IMG/VR virus record: IMGVR_UViG_3300015371_000076
Span: 1 to 44,962 of that record
Origin: a virus
Direction: 5' to 3' (one strand)
Length of the DNA: 44,962 nucleotides
The position numbers and the translations under genes were made by a program. How positions within the stretch are numbered: position 1 is the stretch's first letter; each line of letters opens with the position of its first letter. Under the pieces are notes generated by a model, which saw only the letters and a program-made list of their open reading frames with translations, did not search any database and was not told the origin of the DNA. Of the stretch, positions 34,326 through 41,032 are shown piece after piece.

Positions 34326-34377
34326 TACGTAGGAAGTAAACAATATCCTCATAGATATGGTCTTCGCAGCTATTCAT
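34243..34377 (-). CDS. Possible small acidic protein
   Basis: A 44-residue frame MNSCEDHIYEDIVYFLRNES, then ESTRYNSINALNEEIYPDQT. Its ATG lies about 35 bases after a good TATA-like box (34409-34416). It overlaps the start region of the 34050 gene in another frame, so at most one start arrangement may be real. Weak call. Confidence 0.35.
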   Translation of the reverse strand: MNSCEDHIYEDIVYFLRNESASESTRYNSINALNEEIYPDQTNK

Positions 34378-34408
34378 GATAGGCTGACAATACATACTTG
34401 TATCAGTG

Positions 34409-34416
34409 TTTATATA
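34409..34416 (-). promoter_or_regulatory. TATA-like box
   Basis: The minus-strand box TATATAAA is followed by a short AT-rich spacer, with an ATG at 34377. It is one of the best TATA matches in the window and probably drives the 34.3 to 33.9 kb genes. Confidence 0.45.
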
Positions 34417-34448
34417 GCGATCATGATATTTAGCATTACTTAATATAG

Positions 34449-34613
34449 TTACGGTAGATCTGCTTTATCTAGTGTAAGATCTTTAATTTCTTGCTCTAAC
34501 TCTAATATTCGTTCTTGCAGCTTTGCTATAATTTTCTTCTGATTATCGTGTAATTCCTGTAACTTCTGAAATTGTTCAATTTCTATACAGCGTTCATGAC
34601 CTTCTTGCGACAA
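34449..34613 (-). CDS. Small coiled-coil protein (54 residues)
   Basis: A TTG start at 34613 and TAA at 34451 give SQEGHERCIEIEQFQKLQEL followed by a heptad coiled coil (IIAKLQERILELEQEIKDL). The frame stays open upstream for seven more codons through a T7 run, with no ATG. It ends the copper-oxidase gene block. Helix-only protein, perhaps an oligomeric regulator; no family claimed. Confidence 0.5.
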   Translation of the reverse strand: MSQEGHERCIEIEQFQKLQELHDNQKKIIAKLQERILELEQEIKDLTLDKADLP

Positions 34614-34617
34614 TTTG

Positions 34618-34624
34618 AAAAAAA
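34618..34624 (-). terminator. T7 tract after sequon-rich protein gene
   Basis: Seven T residues on the minus strand begin 17 bases after the stop at 34641. Archaeal RNA polymerase can terminate at such tracts without a hairpin. Termination would have to be partial for the next small gene to be read from the same transcript. Confidence 0.35.
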
Positions 34625-34640
34625 GAGGGATTATTTAGTT

Positions 34641-35369
34641 CTAGCCTGTTTTATTGCCAGTAACGTTACTACCAGTATTGCTATTGCTGTTATTGCCAGT
34701 GTTGGTATTGTTAATCGGATTTGGGTTAATTATCGGATAAGGTGGGTTTGGAGGCGTTGTATTGCCTGTTTGGTTCTGCTGTTGTTGTGCACATGAGCAT
34801 GTTGGAATTGGAGGTTGTGGCACTGGTGGATCTACGACTGTGACATTACCAGGAGTTGTTGTTACTGTTTGGTTATCTGGTGCTATTACCGTGACGTTGC
34901 CTTTAGTCGTTGTTACGTTTTCACTTGGAGGCGCTACAACTACCGTATCATTGTTGACATGTGTTACATTGCCGTTTTGAACTTCTGTGACATTACCTTT
35001 TTGGTCAATGATTGTTACGTTGCCATTTTGTGTTGAATTGCCTTTAGTGTTTGTAGTGTTGTTGTTGTTCTTGGTTTGGTTATCGCCTGGTGTTATAATC
35101 GTGCCATTTTTCCCACCTTCTGGGCCTGGTGGAACGACAATAACAGGGCCTTGAGTTGGTTCACCTGACTTTGTTACAGTTATAACAATATGTTTGTCAT
35201 CTTGCACTGTTTGAATATTAGCAAATCCTCCTGTAATGCTTGAAGTTGTTGTGGTTGGTTGTGTCTGTGTTTGGTTCTGTGCTATTACTGCCGTGTTTGT
35301 TGCTATTGCTGAAAATGCCATTGTTACGAATGCTATTGTTGCGATTATTCCCGCTATGATTGCTTTCAT
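34641..35369 (-). CDS. Secreted, sequon-rich repeat protein
   Basis: 242 residues with the start set at the ATG at 35369 (a TTG at 35381 adds 4). MKAIIAGIIATIAFVTMAFS is a signal peptide. The mature chain is low-complexity, with about twenty N-x-S/T sequons and five GNVT units (GNVTEVQNGNVTHV, GNVTVIAPDNQTVTTTPGNV). A Pro-rich segment with CSC and an Asn/Thr/Gly tail follow. In archaea such sequons are N-glycosylated, so this is probably a heavily glycosylated surface or virion-coat protein. It follows the copper oxidase and the Ig-like protein. Confidence 0.65.
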   Translation of the reverse strand: MKAIIAGIIATIAFVTMAFSAIATNTAVIAQNQTQTQPTTTTSSITGGFANIQTVQDDKHIVITVTKSGEPTQGPVIVVPPGPEGGKNGTIITPGDNQTKNNNNTTNTKGNSTQNGNVTIIDQKGNVTEVQNGNVTHVNNDTVVVAPPSENVTTTKGNVTVIAPDNQTVTTTPGNVTVVDPPVPQPPIPTCSCAQQQQNQTGNTTPPNPPYPIINPNPINNTNTGNNSNSNTGSNVTGNKTG

Positions 35370-35410
35370 TTGTTGGGTCAATATTGGTTATGGTTGTATG
35401 TTAAAAAAGG

Positions 35411-36049
35411 TTATCGGCAGCTTGAACCGCTGCAATGGCCTTTACTATCTTTAGAACTGCCGCCGCCGCTACTACCGCTTCCAGAACCACTTGATTTAAC
35501 ACTACTATCAGTTACAACAAAACCTGTTGATACTCCTTTTTCCTGACCGTCTGGGCTTGTAGCGTTAACCAGGGCTAAAAACTGACCAGGCTTTGCGTGA
35601 GTGCCAATGTTTGCAGTTAGGTCTATCTCACCTTTTTTGTCAGTTTTTCCACCTAACAACACTTTTTCCTTTGATGTTACATAGTCAATTATCATGCTTC
35701 TGATGGTTACGTTTGATAGGCCTGTTCCGTTTTCCATTGCTGCTTTGACGTGAATTACTTCTGGTTTGCCTACTGATATGCTGGGTTTGTCAGGAATTGC
35801 TGTTACAACTAGTGATTTTGCTACTGTGCTGTTGGTTGGTGCTTCGGTTGAGCCTACTGATTGCAAGTGCTCGTTTTCATTTGGCAAAACTGCATTGCCA
35901 CTAGTGCCAGGGCCTATATCACCTTTAGGCATTATTGCGCTGTCGCTTGTCGATGCTGCTTTTACTATTCTACCTATACTATAGCCGACAATTAGATTAG
36001 TTGCCAGGATTGCAATTATTCCAATTGCTAATAGATATTTTGCCTTCAT
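35411..36049 (-). CDS. Secreted Ig-like domain protein
   Basis: 212 residues. MKAKYLLAIGIIAILATNLI is a signal peptide or N-terminal anchor. Residues about 80-175 form one Ig-like beta-sandwich (SLVVTAIPDKPSISVGKPEV, then GKTDKKGEIDLTANIGTHAK). The end is a Ser/Gly-rich tail with three clustered Cys residues (GHCSGSSCR). It starts 12 bases after the copper oxidase stop, so the two are co-transcribed and probably act together outside the membrane. Function unknown. Confidence 0.6.
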   Translation of the reverse strand: MKAKYLLAIGIIAILATNLIVGYSIGRIVKAASTSDSAIMPKGDIGPGTSGNAVLPNENEHLQSVGSTEAPTNSTVAKSLVVTAIPDKPSISVGKPEVIHVKAAMENGTGLSNVTIRSMIIDYVTSKEKVLLGGKTDKKGEIDLTANIGTHAKPGQFLALVNATSPDGQEKGVSTGFVVTDSSVKSSGSGSGSSGGGSSKDSKGHCSGSSCR

Positions 36050-36061
36050 TCTGTGCCTTTA

Positions 36062-37177
36062 CTACTTGACACTAAATAAACTTGACCATCCTCGCGCGCC
36101 GACTTGCTCGAAGTGAGCGTGTGCCATGTAGTTACCAGGGAAGTCGAATTGTGTCTCAATAAGGCCTCTGTCGCCTTGACCGAGAACGAGCATGTCGCTG
36201 GTAAGCATTGGGCTTTTACTTGTTGCACTTGGGTAATATTGGAATACTTGACCGTGCAAATGAAAGGAGTTTTCTTCAAAGTCCAACATGTTATACATAT
36301 AGATCCTGACAGGTTCATGTAGCTTTATTGGTATTGGATGATGCATGTAATAATTTGCTATGCCGTTGACAGTGTATACGGCGTTATCGTGCTCGTTGTT
36401 TATTTTCTCAAATATGTCTCTTGCATTTGAGTCATTACCAGACATCATTGCGTTAGCCTCTGCAACTGTTGGAAATCTTGGAAATATTGGCTGTTTTATG
36501 TTTAAATCGTAACCATTCAAATACATTACAATTTCGTGAGCCTGTGGCCTAGCTGCGTTTGCTGGTGGGTCGATAATTAAACCACCATATAAGCCTCTGT
36601 TGATATGCTGCGATACTGGGGGCATATGACAATGATAGGGAAATATGCCTACTGGGTTAGCCGTAAAAACATAGGTAAAAGATTTGCCTGGTGAGATAAA
36701 GCCTGAATCACCTGAAACAATCGGGACGCCATCCATACTACCAGGGTGAATTGAATGCATGTGGAAAGAGTGAGGCATCGTTCCCTTGTTTATTACTTTT
36801 ATCTGGATGTGATCTCCTGCTGTCATTCGTAGCGTTGGGCCTGGTATTGACGCGTTAAACGTCCAACCAGGGAACATTATTGATTGTTGAGTGTCTTCTG
36901 GTAAAGTTATCGGGATTTTGTGATTTTCTTCGATAATCAGTGTGTATTGCCTTAGAGTTGTTCCATTAGGGAAAAAGGTCACATGGCCGCAGTTAAAGGT
37001 TGTTGGAAATTCGGCCATTGTTGGTGGTTTAGCCGTGTCTGTTGCACAGTTTTTTTGTTTGTCGTATGCTACTCGCTGATCTACTGTTATGGCTTTTGTC
37101 GCTATTGGTGTTATTGCTAGTGCTGATAGGAGTAGAATTGTTATTGTAAAAAGAATCGTTTTGCTTAAATTTAACAC
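36062..37177 (-). CDS. Secreted two-domain multicopper oxidase
   Basis: 371 residues from a GTG start, with signal peptide (TILFTITILLLSALAITPIA). Four HxH pairs can build a trinuclear copper centre: H139/H141 (HSFHMHSIHPG), H182/H184 (YHCHM), H306/H308 (FHLHG) and H353/H355 (MAHAHF). Type 1 ligands are H136, C183 and H191, all in domain 1, with L196 where Met is common. This fits two-domain oxidases of ammonia-oxidising archaea rather than a classical nitrite reductase, which lacks the full set of HxH pairs. It acts outside the membrane, perhaps in copper handling. Viral copies of an AOA-specific oxidase have been reported from soil metagenomes. Confidence 0.88.
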   Translation of the reverse strand: MLNLSKTILFTITILLLSALAITPIATKAITVDQRVAYDKQKNCATDTAKPPTMAEFPTTFNCGHVTFFPNGTTLRQYTLIIEENHKIPITLPEDTQQSIMFPGWTFNASIPGPTLRMTAGDHIQIKVINKGTMPHSFHMHSIHPGSMDGVPIVSGDSGFISPGKSFTYVFTANPVGIFPYHCHMPPVSQHINRGLYGGLIIDPPANAARPQAHEIVMYLNGYDLNIKQPIFPRFPTVAEANAMMSGNDSNARDIFEKINNEHDNAVYTVNGIANYYMHHPIPIKLHEPVRIYMYNMLDFEENSFHLHGQVFQYYPSATSKSPMLTSDMLVLGQGDRGLIETQFDFPGNYMAHAHFEQVGARGWSSLFSVK

Positions 37178-37199
37178 GAATAAGTTTGGTTTGTTAATG

Positions 37200-37209
37200 C
37201 TATAAAAAA
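37200..37209 (-). promoter_or_regulatory. TATA-like box for the multicopper oxidase
   Basis: The minus strand reads CTTTTTTATAG centred about 26 bases upstream of the GTG at 37177, the spacing of a leaderless archaeal promoter. The copper-oxidase block therefore has its own promoter. The same T tract could also end the upstream transcript. Confidence 0.45.
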
Positions 37210-37235
37210 GTTAAGGTGAATGATTAGTTAGTTAG

Positions 37236-38063
37236 CTAGACTCCTGACATTGATTCTGTTCGTTTTCTGATAATAGCCTCGTTAGTAATTGCTTCCTCAA
37301 ATTGCTCTATTAGTAGGCTAGCCCATCCAATTGATACTTCAATAGACCTGAAATGACCATCTGGTATTCTTTTGACTAATAAGCGTAAATGATCTCTTGA
37401 TTGTTCTACCAGTTTTCGTTGTGTTGATTTGCCTATATCCTCGTCATCTCGTTTACTTCTTTGTTCCTCTGTTAGCTCGCCCGATAGTAATTTGACGATT
37501 TTACCTAATGCTGATTGGATTTCATTTGATTCGTCTATTGCCTTACGTGCATCTAGCGTATGCTGTGGTATTGTTTGTTCGGTTGTGGTTGTTGACGATG
37601 GTATTGGTTTTGCGTATGTCCCTGGTTTAGTCTCTGTTTCGACAACAGGGGAAGAATTAGGGACTTTCGTTCTACTAGTAGAACGGAAACTATGTTTACC
37701 TGATGCATTTCTTGAATTCTGCATATCCTTGAACTGTTCAAATTCTGGGCTTTGTAAAGCCCTGTAGAAATTTGCTCTTTTACATATTTTCGATTTAGAA
37801 ATTTCTTTCCATAACTCTCTAGCTACCTTTGAAACAGGGTCGCAATATCTAGCGTATTCTTTTGCACGTTTTACTATTATTGACCTAGCGGTTGTATCGC
37901 TTGCGTCTTTATTTTGCTTTAATTCCTCTACTAATACAAGGGCTATGAGGCGTTTTCTGTCCTGATTTTCTTCTGGTGTTAGCTGAATTATTTTCTGTTT
38001 TTGTCTTTGTTTTGGTTGTTTTGTCATCTGTTTACGCTTCCTCTTGGTAGTATTATTACTCAT
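37236..38063 (-). CDS. Hypothetical basic protein
   Basis: 275 residues, ATG start, with a strongly basic N-terminus (TTKRKRKQMTKQPKQRQKQK). A helical domain follows (about 35-115, KRLIALVLVEELKQNKDASD, VSKVARELWKEISKSKICKR), then a Ser/Thr/Pro linker and a second helical domain (about 185-270, VEVSIGWASLL-like). It overlaps the upstream gene by 4 bases. Possibly nucleic-acid-binding; unrecognised. Confidence 0.6.
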   Translation of the reverse strand: MSNNTTKRKRKQMTKQPKQRQKQKIIQLTPEENQDRKRLIALVLVEELKQNKDASDTTARSIIVKRAKEYARYCDPVSKVARELWKEISKSKICKRANFYRALQSPEFEQFKDMQNSRNASGKHSFRSTSRTKVPNSSPVVETETKPGTYAKPIPSSTTTTEQTIPQHTLDARKAIDESNEIQSALGKIVKLLSGELTEEQRSKRDDEDIGKSTQRKLVEQSRDHLRLLVKRIPDGHFRSIEVSIGWASLLIEQFEEAITNEAIIRKRTESMSGV

Positions 38064-38911
38064 GCGTTGCTAGTATTAGTGCTGCCTCCATCCTCTTGAA
38101 GCTTCTTATAGGCTTTTTCTTGAACTACTGCCTCGCGTTCTATCGTTGCTTTGATTGACTCTATCTGTCGTTTCTTCTTTTCTTCTCTACGTCTAAGCGT
38201 TTCCTCGGTTGTTAGTAAGTGGAATCTATGTGCTATGTTACCCATTGGGTCACGGTATCCTGGCGTTGTTACAATTTTTTCGTATACGCCATTGTGTTCA
38301 TATATTTTGTTTGCTACTTCAATCGTTCCACGTGTGGAATTAATTACTCTCCTGCGATTGCCTTCTTTTATGTCTGCTTCAAATGGTAGTAATGCTCTAA
38401 CAATTTCGGATTTTGTTAGCTCTCGCTGATATCTGGTAATTGTATTTGCATTGTCTCTATCCCATTTCTCTGCAAAGGCTGATACACTAAATTCTATCTC
38501 TGCTGATTTTATTACCTCTGTTAATTCTTCTGCTGTAAAGCCTTCGTGATCTTTTTGGCCTCTAATATTGTATAGCCTGAATGCTTCCATCAAGCGTTTC
38601 GGTTCTGATAGATTTATTACACGTTCATCCATCCACATTTTCTCGAATTGTAGGACTTTGTTTCTGTTGTATTCCTCTATCTTGTCCTGACGTTCTTTGA
38701 ATTTCTTATTTTTCTTGCTGTGCACATACAAACGACCGTCACTTTTTACGTGATCTTTGCAACGATAGTCTTTTTTATTCGATAGTCGTTTAGTCCATGT
38801 ATCGGTTGGCTTTGGTGGATTGCTGTAAAATAGAAGGGTGTCTCGACCTTCTACTCTACATTTTCCACAGTATACGGCTTCACTAAAGCCGCCGTTATCG
38901 ACGTTTTCCAT
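38060..38911 (-). CDS. Hypothetical zinc-binding protein
   Basis: 283 residues, ATG start just 26 bases after a TATA-like box, so probably leaderless. CGKC near 15-18 and CKDH near 51-54 may form one zinc site; a basic helical region follows. The middle (AEIEFSVSAFAEKWDRDNAN) and the TIEVANKIYEHNGVYEKIVT strand suggest a folded core before a long charged C-terminal helix (RREEKKKRQIESIKATIERE). Function unknown; it may be a replication or transcription factor. Confidence 0.6.
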   Translation of the reverse strand: MENVDNGGFSEAVYCGKCRVEGRDTLLFYSNPPKPTDTWTKRLSNKKDYRCKDHVKSDGRLYVHSKKNKKFKERQDKIEEYNRNKVLQFEKMWMDERVINLSEPKRLMEAFRLYNIRGQKDHEGFTAEELTEVIKSAEIEFSVSAFAEKWDRDNANTITRYQRELTKSEIVRALLPFEADIKEGNRRRVINSTRGTIEVANKIYEHNGVYEKIVTTPGYRDPMGNIAHRFHLLTTEETLRRREEKKKRQIESIKATIEREAVVQEKAYKKLQEDGGSTNTSNA

Positions 38912-38933
38912 TGCTCTCTTAACAGTATGGTTG

Positions 38934-38942
38934 TTTATATTG
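38934..38942 (-). promoter_or_regulatory. TATA-like box, leaderless start
   Basis: The minus-strand box ATATAAAC is centred 26 bases upstream of the ATG at 38911. This is the clearest leaderless promoter in the window and marks a transcript start inside the right-hand gene array. Confidence 0.5.
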
Positions 38943-38977
38943 ATATCTATCCTTTCTAAACTTGTATCTCTTAATCT

Positions 38978-39262
38978 CTAATAAAACCATCGATTAACTT
39001 CGTTCTGAGTCCTTAGCACTAGCCTTTCAGTGCCTAGTGTTTGTGCTTCCATACATTCAGGGCAATAGGCGAATATTGCGCTTTTGGGCCTATGTTGTGG
39101 GTTTTCATCCTCCCGCTTGCATTTGAAACATAATCCAAGCCTTACACATCTAGCGTATTCTGAGTCCTTGTCTATGTCTTCTGTTGGCCTAGCGTTTGGT
39201 GATTTTGGGATTGCTATGCCCCTGAAGTAGATATCTTTTGCTTTAGAAAAATTGGGATTCAT
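38978..39262 (-). CDS. Zinc-binding protein
   Basis: 94 residues. CVRLGLCFKCKRED near 39-52 and CPEC near 68-71 supply two Cys pairs of a ribbon. The start ATG overlaps the preceding stop by four bases. Unknown role; possibly part of a zinc-ribbon regulator set. Confidence 0.6.
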   Translation of the reverse strand: MNPNFSKAKDIYFRGIAIPKSPNARPTEDIDKDSEYARCVRLGLCFKCKREDENPQHRPKSAIFAYCPECMEAQTLGTERLVLRTQNEVNRWFY

Positions 39263-39522
39263 GAATAATCGTCATGCATCCCCTGGTTTTCTTCCCATGT
39301 TCTCATACTCTCATCCTCATACAATTGTTCTTGTTGGTGATCGTCATTATCTGTTTGTTTTGAAATACCTAAAACTTCATAATATTTCTCTCTGCATTTT
39401 TTGAATATTTGGTAAGGCTCACTCTCTTGCTTGTCGTTTAACTCGCAAAGTCTGTCAGAAAGCCATGAATCGTATTTGTTGATCTTCTTTAGCATACTCC
39501 AAGGGTCGAAATCAAAACTCAT
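39259..39522 (-). CDS. Hypothetical helical protein
   Basis: 87 residues from the ATG at 39522 (a TTG at 39537 would add 5). MSFDFDPWSMLKKINKYDSW, then EPYQIFKKCREKYYEVLGIS and an acidic Gln/Asp-rich end. It overlaps neighbours on both sides by 4-11 bases. Unrecognised. Confidence 0.55.
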   Translation of the reverse strand: MSFDFDPWSMLKKINKYDSWLSDRLCELNDKQESEPYQIFKKCREKYYEVLGISKQTDNDDHQQEQLYEDESMRTWEENQGMHDDYS

Positions 39523-39697
39523 CTTTGTTATCACCAAGGTTTGATAAGTCAGCCATTTCTAAAAAGCCGTTATCACCGTTCCAAACCCCTGTTAGTAGGT
39601 TTCTCCGGCAATCGCATAATCTGCATTCTTGGAATTGTGGGCCTTGTAGTAAATAGTCATGGTCTGTATGTTCATGGCCGCAGTTAATGCATTTCAT
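39512..39697 (-). CDS. Small zinc-binding protein
   Basis: 61 residues. CINCGHEHTDHDY near 3-15 and ECRLCDCRR near 24-32 bind one zinc. The CxxC-x-H-x3-H start resembles the CKRCLHPQWTH start of the gene at 40324, so the two are probably paralogues. ATG follows directly after the stop of the upstream gene. Confidence 0.65.
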   Translation of the reverse strand: MKCINCGHEHTDHDYLLQGPQFQECRLCDCRRNLLTGVWNGDNGFLEMADLSNLGDNKDEF

Positions 39698-39838
39698 TTA
39701 GTGGCTTACCTTTGAGCACTTTATACATGTGTCTGGTAGTCCTGATGTGTATTGCCTAGCCTCAACAAATCTAACAGTGCCACAAATCCGGCAATCGATC
39801 CTGGCAATACCAGGAGGCAAACCTTTATTTTCGTTCAA
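39698..39838 (-). CDS. Small zinc-ribbon protein (46 residues)
   Basis: TTG start at 39838, overlapping the previous stop (TTGA), and TAA at 39700 just before the next ATG. The protein starts MNENKGLPPGIARID, continues to CRICGTVRFVEARQ and ends at CIKC, a minimal CxxC-CxxC ribbon. Exact fit between two genes makes it convincing despite its size. Confidence 0.68.
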   Translation of the reverse strand: MNENKGLPPGIARIDCRICGTVRFVEARQYTSGLPDTCIKCSKVSH

Positions 39839-40128
39839 AGCCTAATAACCTCTGGTGCTCTAGTTTGTTCCTCTTGGCATACTTGGAATTCGAGGGCATC
39901 AACTTTTTTTCGTAGGTTGTTTATCTGTTCTGTTCTATTCCTGAATATTCGCCATAAACAATCGTTGTTTGTCTCTTCTGGCTTGCGTTCTACCTCAATC
40001 ATGGCCCAAAACTCATCGTCTACCAGTATGTGATGTTTCACACTGCCAGAGTTGTCGTATTCTAACCCCGCTTTTGGCCTGCCGCCCCTATGCCTACCTT
40101 TCCTTTTTGTTCCTAATAACATACTCAT
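39835..40128 (-). CDS. Putative DNA-binding protein
   Basis: 97 residues, ATG start. The N-terminus KRKGRHRGGRPKAG is AT-hook-like (GGRPK core). A middle HHILVDDEFWAMIEVE strand-helix unit and a C-terminal coiled coil (EQINNLRKKVDALEFQVCQE) suggest a dimeric regulator. It is the first gene downstream of the AT-rich spacer at 40129-40310. Confidence 0.55.
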   Translation of the reverse strand: MSMLLGTKRKGRHRGGRPKAGLEYDNSGSVKHHILVDDEFWAMIEVERKPEETNNDCLWRIFRNRTEQINNLRKKVDALEFQVCQEEQTRAPEVIRL

Positions 40129-40310
40129 TAAAACTAATTAATTAATTAATCATATTAATATGTTTGTATATTGTTCTCTAGGGATTTTTCCACCGGAAAG
40201 GTAGGCCCTGTAAGTGGGGGCACGTTGGTGGGGGCCACTCGAGTTTTTTTCAAAAGTATTGTATAGATAATATCTAGTTAATGTGATTAATTAGTTAAGC
40301 TGTTTTATTT
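40129..40310. other. Non-coding spacer with AT-rich tract and GC-rich hairpin
   Basis: The longest non-coding stretch in the window. It has tandem AATT units (40136-40151), then two copies of gtgggggc (40214-40221, 40228-40235) inside a small AGTGG/CCACT stem, followed by a T7 run at 40244-40250. It could hold the promoter of the 40128 gene, a short RNA on the plus strand, or an origin. No open frame is convincing. Confidence 0.55.
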
Positions 40311-40328
40311 CTTAACAAAAAAGTTAAG
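40311..40328 (-). terminator. Hairpin terminator with U6 loop
   Basis: CTTAAC and GTTAAG (six bp) flank a six-T loop on the minus strand, overlapping the stop codon of the 40324 gene. A similar CCTTAACTTTTTT follows the gene at 37236. Probable end of the transcript that comes from the right. Confidence 0.5.
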
Positions 40329-40509
40329 GTTGAACAAAGGCCTGGCAACTGCAATGTAGCACGTTGTCTTTCCATTCTATGGTTATACCGTCTGGTGTTT
40401 CGGTTTCAGTATAGTTGTTGGGATCTGGGTGAATAACTGCTAGGCATTCACCAATACCGTCGAACATTGAATGAGTCCATTGAGGATGTAGGCAGCGTTT
40501 ACAATTCAT
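40324..40509 (-). CDS. Small zinc-binding protein
   Basis: 61 residues. CKRCLHPQWTHS near 3-14 and a CSC near the end (VLHCSCQAF) form one site. Its start resembles the gene at 39512. It overlaps the upstream gene by 11 bases and ends in a hairpin terminator. Confidence 0.65.
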   Translation of the reverse strand: MNCKRCLHPQWTHSMFDGIGECLAVIHPDPNNYTETETPDGITIEWKDNVLHCSCQAFVQP

Positions 40510-40819
40510 CGTGGTATTGGTATTCTGTTAGGCATTCGGTGCAAATAAACCGCACGCCGTTATCACTGCTTTCCTCTTTGCAACAGGGACATTTTAGCCG
40601 TTTGCGTTCGGTATAATGATGAACCCAGTTTTGTAGGCCTTCCATGTCATAAACCCAAGGCCCACAATTTCCGTCTTGCTTTATTTTTTTCTCGGAATTG
40701 GGGTGAGGTTGGTTTATGGCTTTTAAGGCGGAGTCTAAAACCGCATAATGGGCATTTAATTCCGCTAACACTTCCTCGCTTAAACCAGATTTGGCATTTA
40801 CTACATCTTTTTTTTCCAT
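40499..40819 (-). CDS. Zinc-ribbon protein, N-terminus uncertain
   Basis: 106 residues if started at the ATG at 40819. The ribbon is CPCC near 77-80 and CTEC near 93-96. The first 58 residues (LSEEVLAELNAHYAVLDSAL) overlap in another frame with the ribbon gene at 40647-40835. A second ATG at 40645 lies one base after that gene's stop and would give 48 residues with the ribbon only. Both versions are plausible. Confidence 0.6.
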   Translation of the reverse strand: MEKKDVVNAKSGLSEEVLAELNAHYAVLDSALKAINQPHPNSEKKIKQDGNCGPWVYDMEGLQNWVHHYTERKRLKCPCCKEESSDNGVRFICTECLTEYQYHDEL

Positions 40820-40835
40820 GTTTATAATATTCCAT
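40647..40835 (-). CDS. Small zinc-ribbon protein
   Basis: 62 residues, MEYYKHGKKRCSKCQIWFKR then GIKCPLCGFRLRLKSH. The CxxC-CPxCxxxLR pattern equals that of the neighbours at 40841-41032 and 29231-29422, which argues strongly that it is real although it overlaps another frame. The tail is basic. Confidence 0.65.
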   Translation of the reverse strand: MEYYKHGKKRCSKCQIWFKRGSVSGIKCPLCGFRLRLKSHKPTSPQFREKNKARRKLWALGL

Positions 40836-40840
40836 TTTGG

Positions 40841-41032
40841 TTAGATCCTGTTAAACTCTTTTGAATGTCTTCTGTTTTGCAGCAATGCACCTGACCTTAG
40901 CATATAGTTGCAATCAGGACAGCGAACGGCTAACTGCTTGGGCTTGTCAACTTTACGCCATTCACCGCACCTACCGCACCAGCGAAAGCCGTTACTATAA
41001 CGCGCTTGTGGGAATTGAGGGAAAGGGGTCAT
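40841..41032 (-). CDS. Small zinc-ribbon protein
   Basis: 63 residues, FRWCGRCGEWRKVDKPKQL then RCPDCNYMLRSG. One ribbon with basic flanks, same family as 40647-40835. It begins inside the end of the upstream gene (38-base overlap). Confidence 0.68.
   Translation of the reverse strand: MTPFPQFPQARYSNGFRWCGRCGEWRKVDKPKQLAVRCPDCNYMLRSGALLQNRRHSKEFNRI

Noticed and set aside
36062-37177. Calling the copper protein a nitrite reductase (NirK)
   Set aside because: It has four HxH pairs for a trinuclear centre and lacks the usual Met ligand, so a multicopper oxidase is the safer name.
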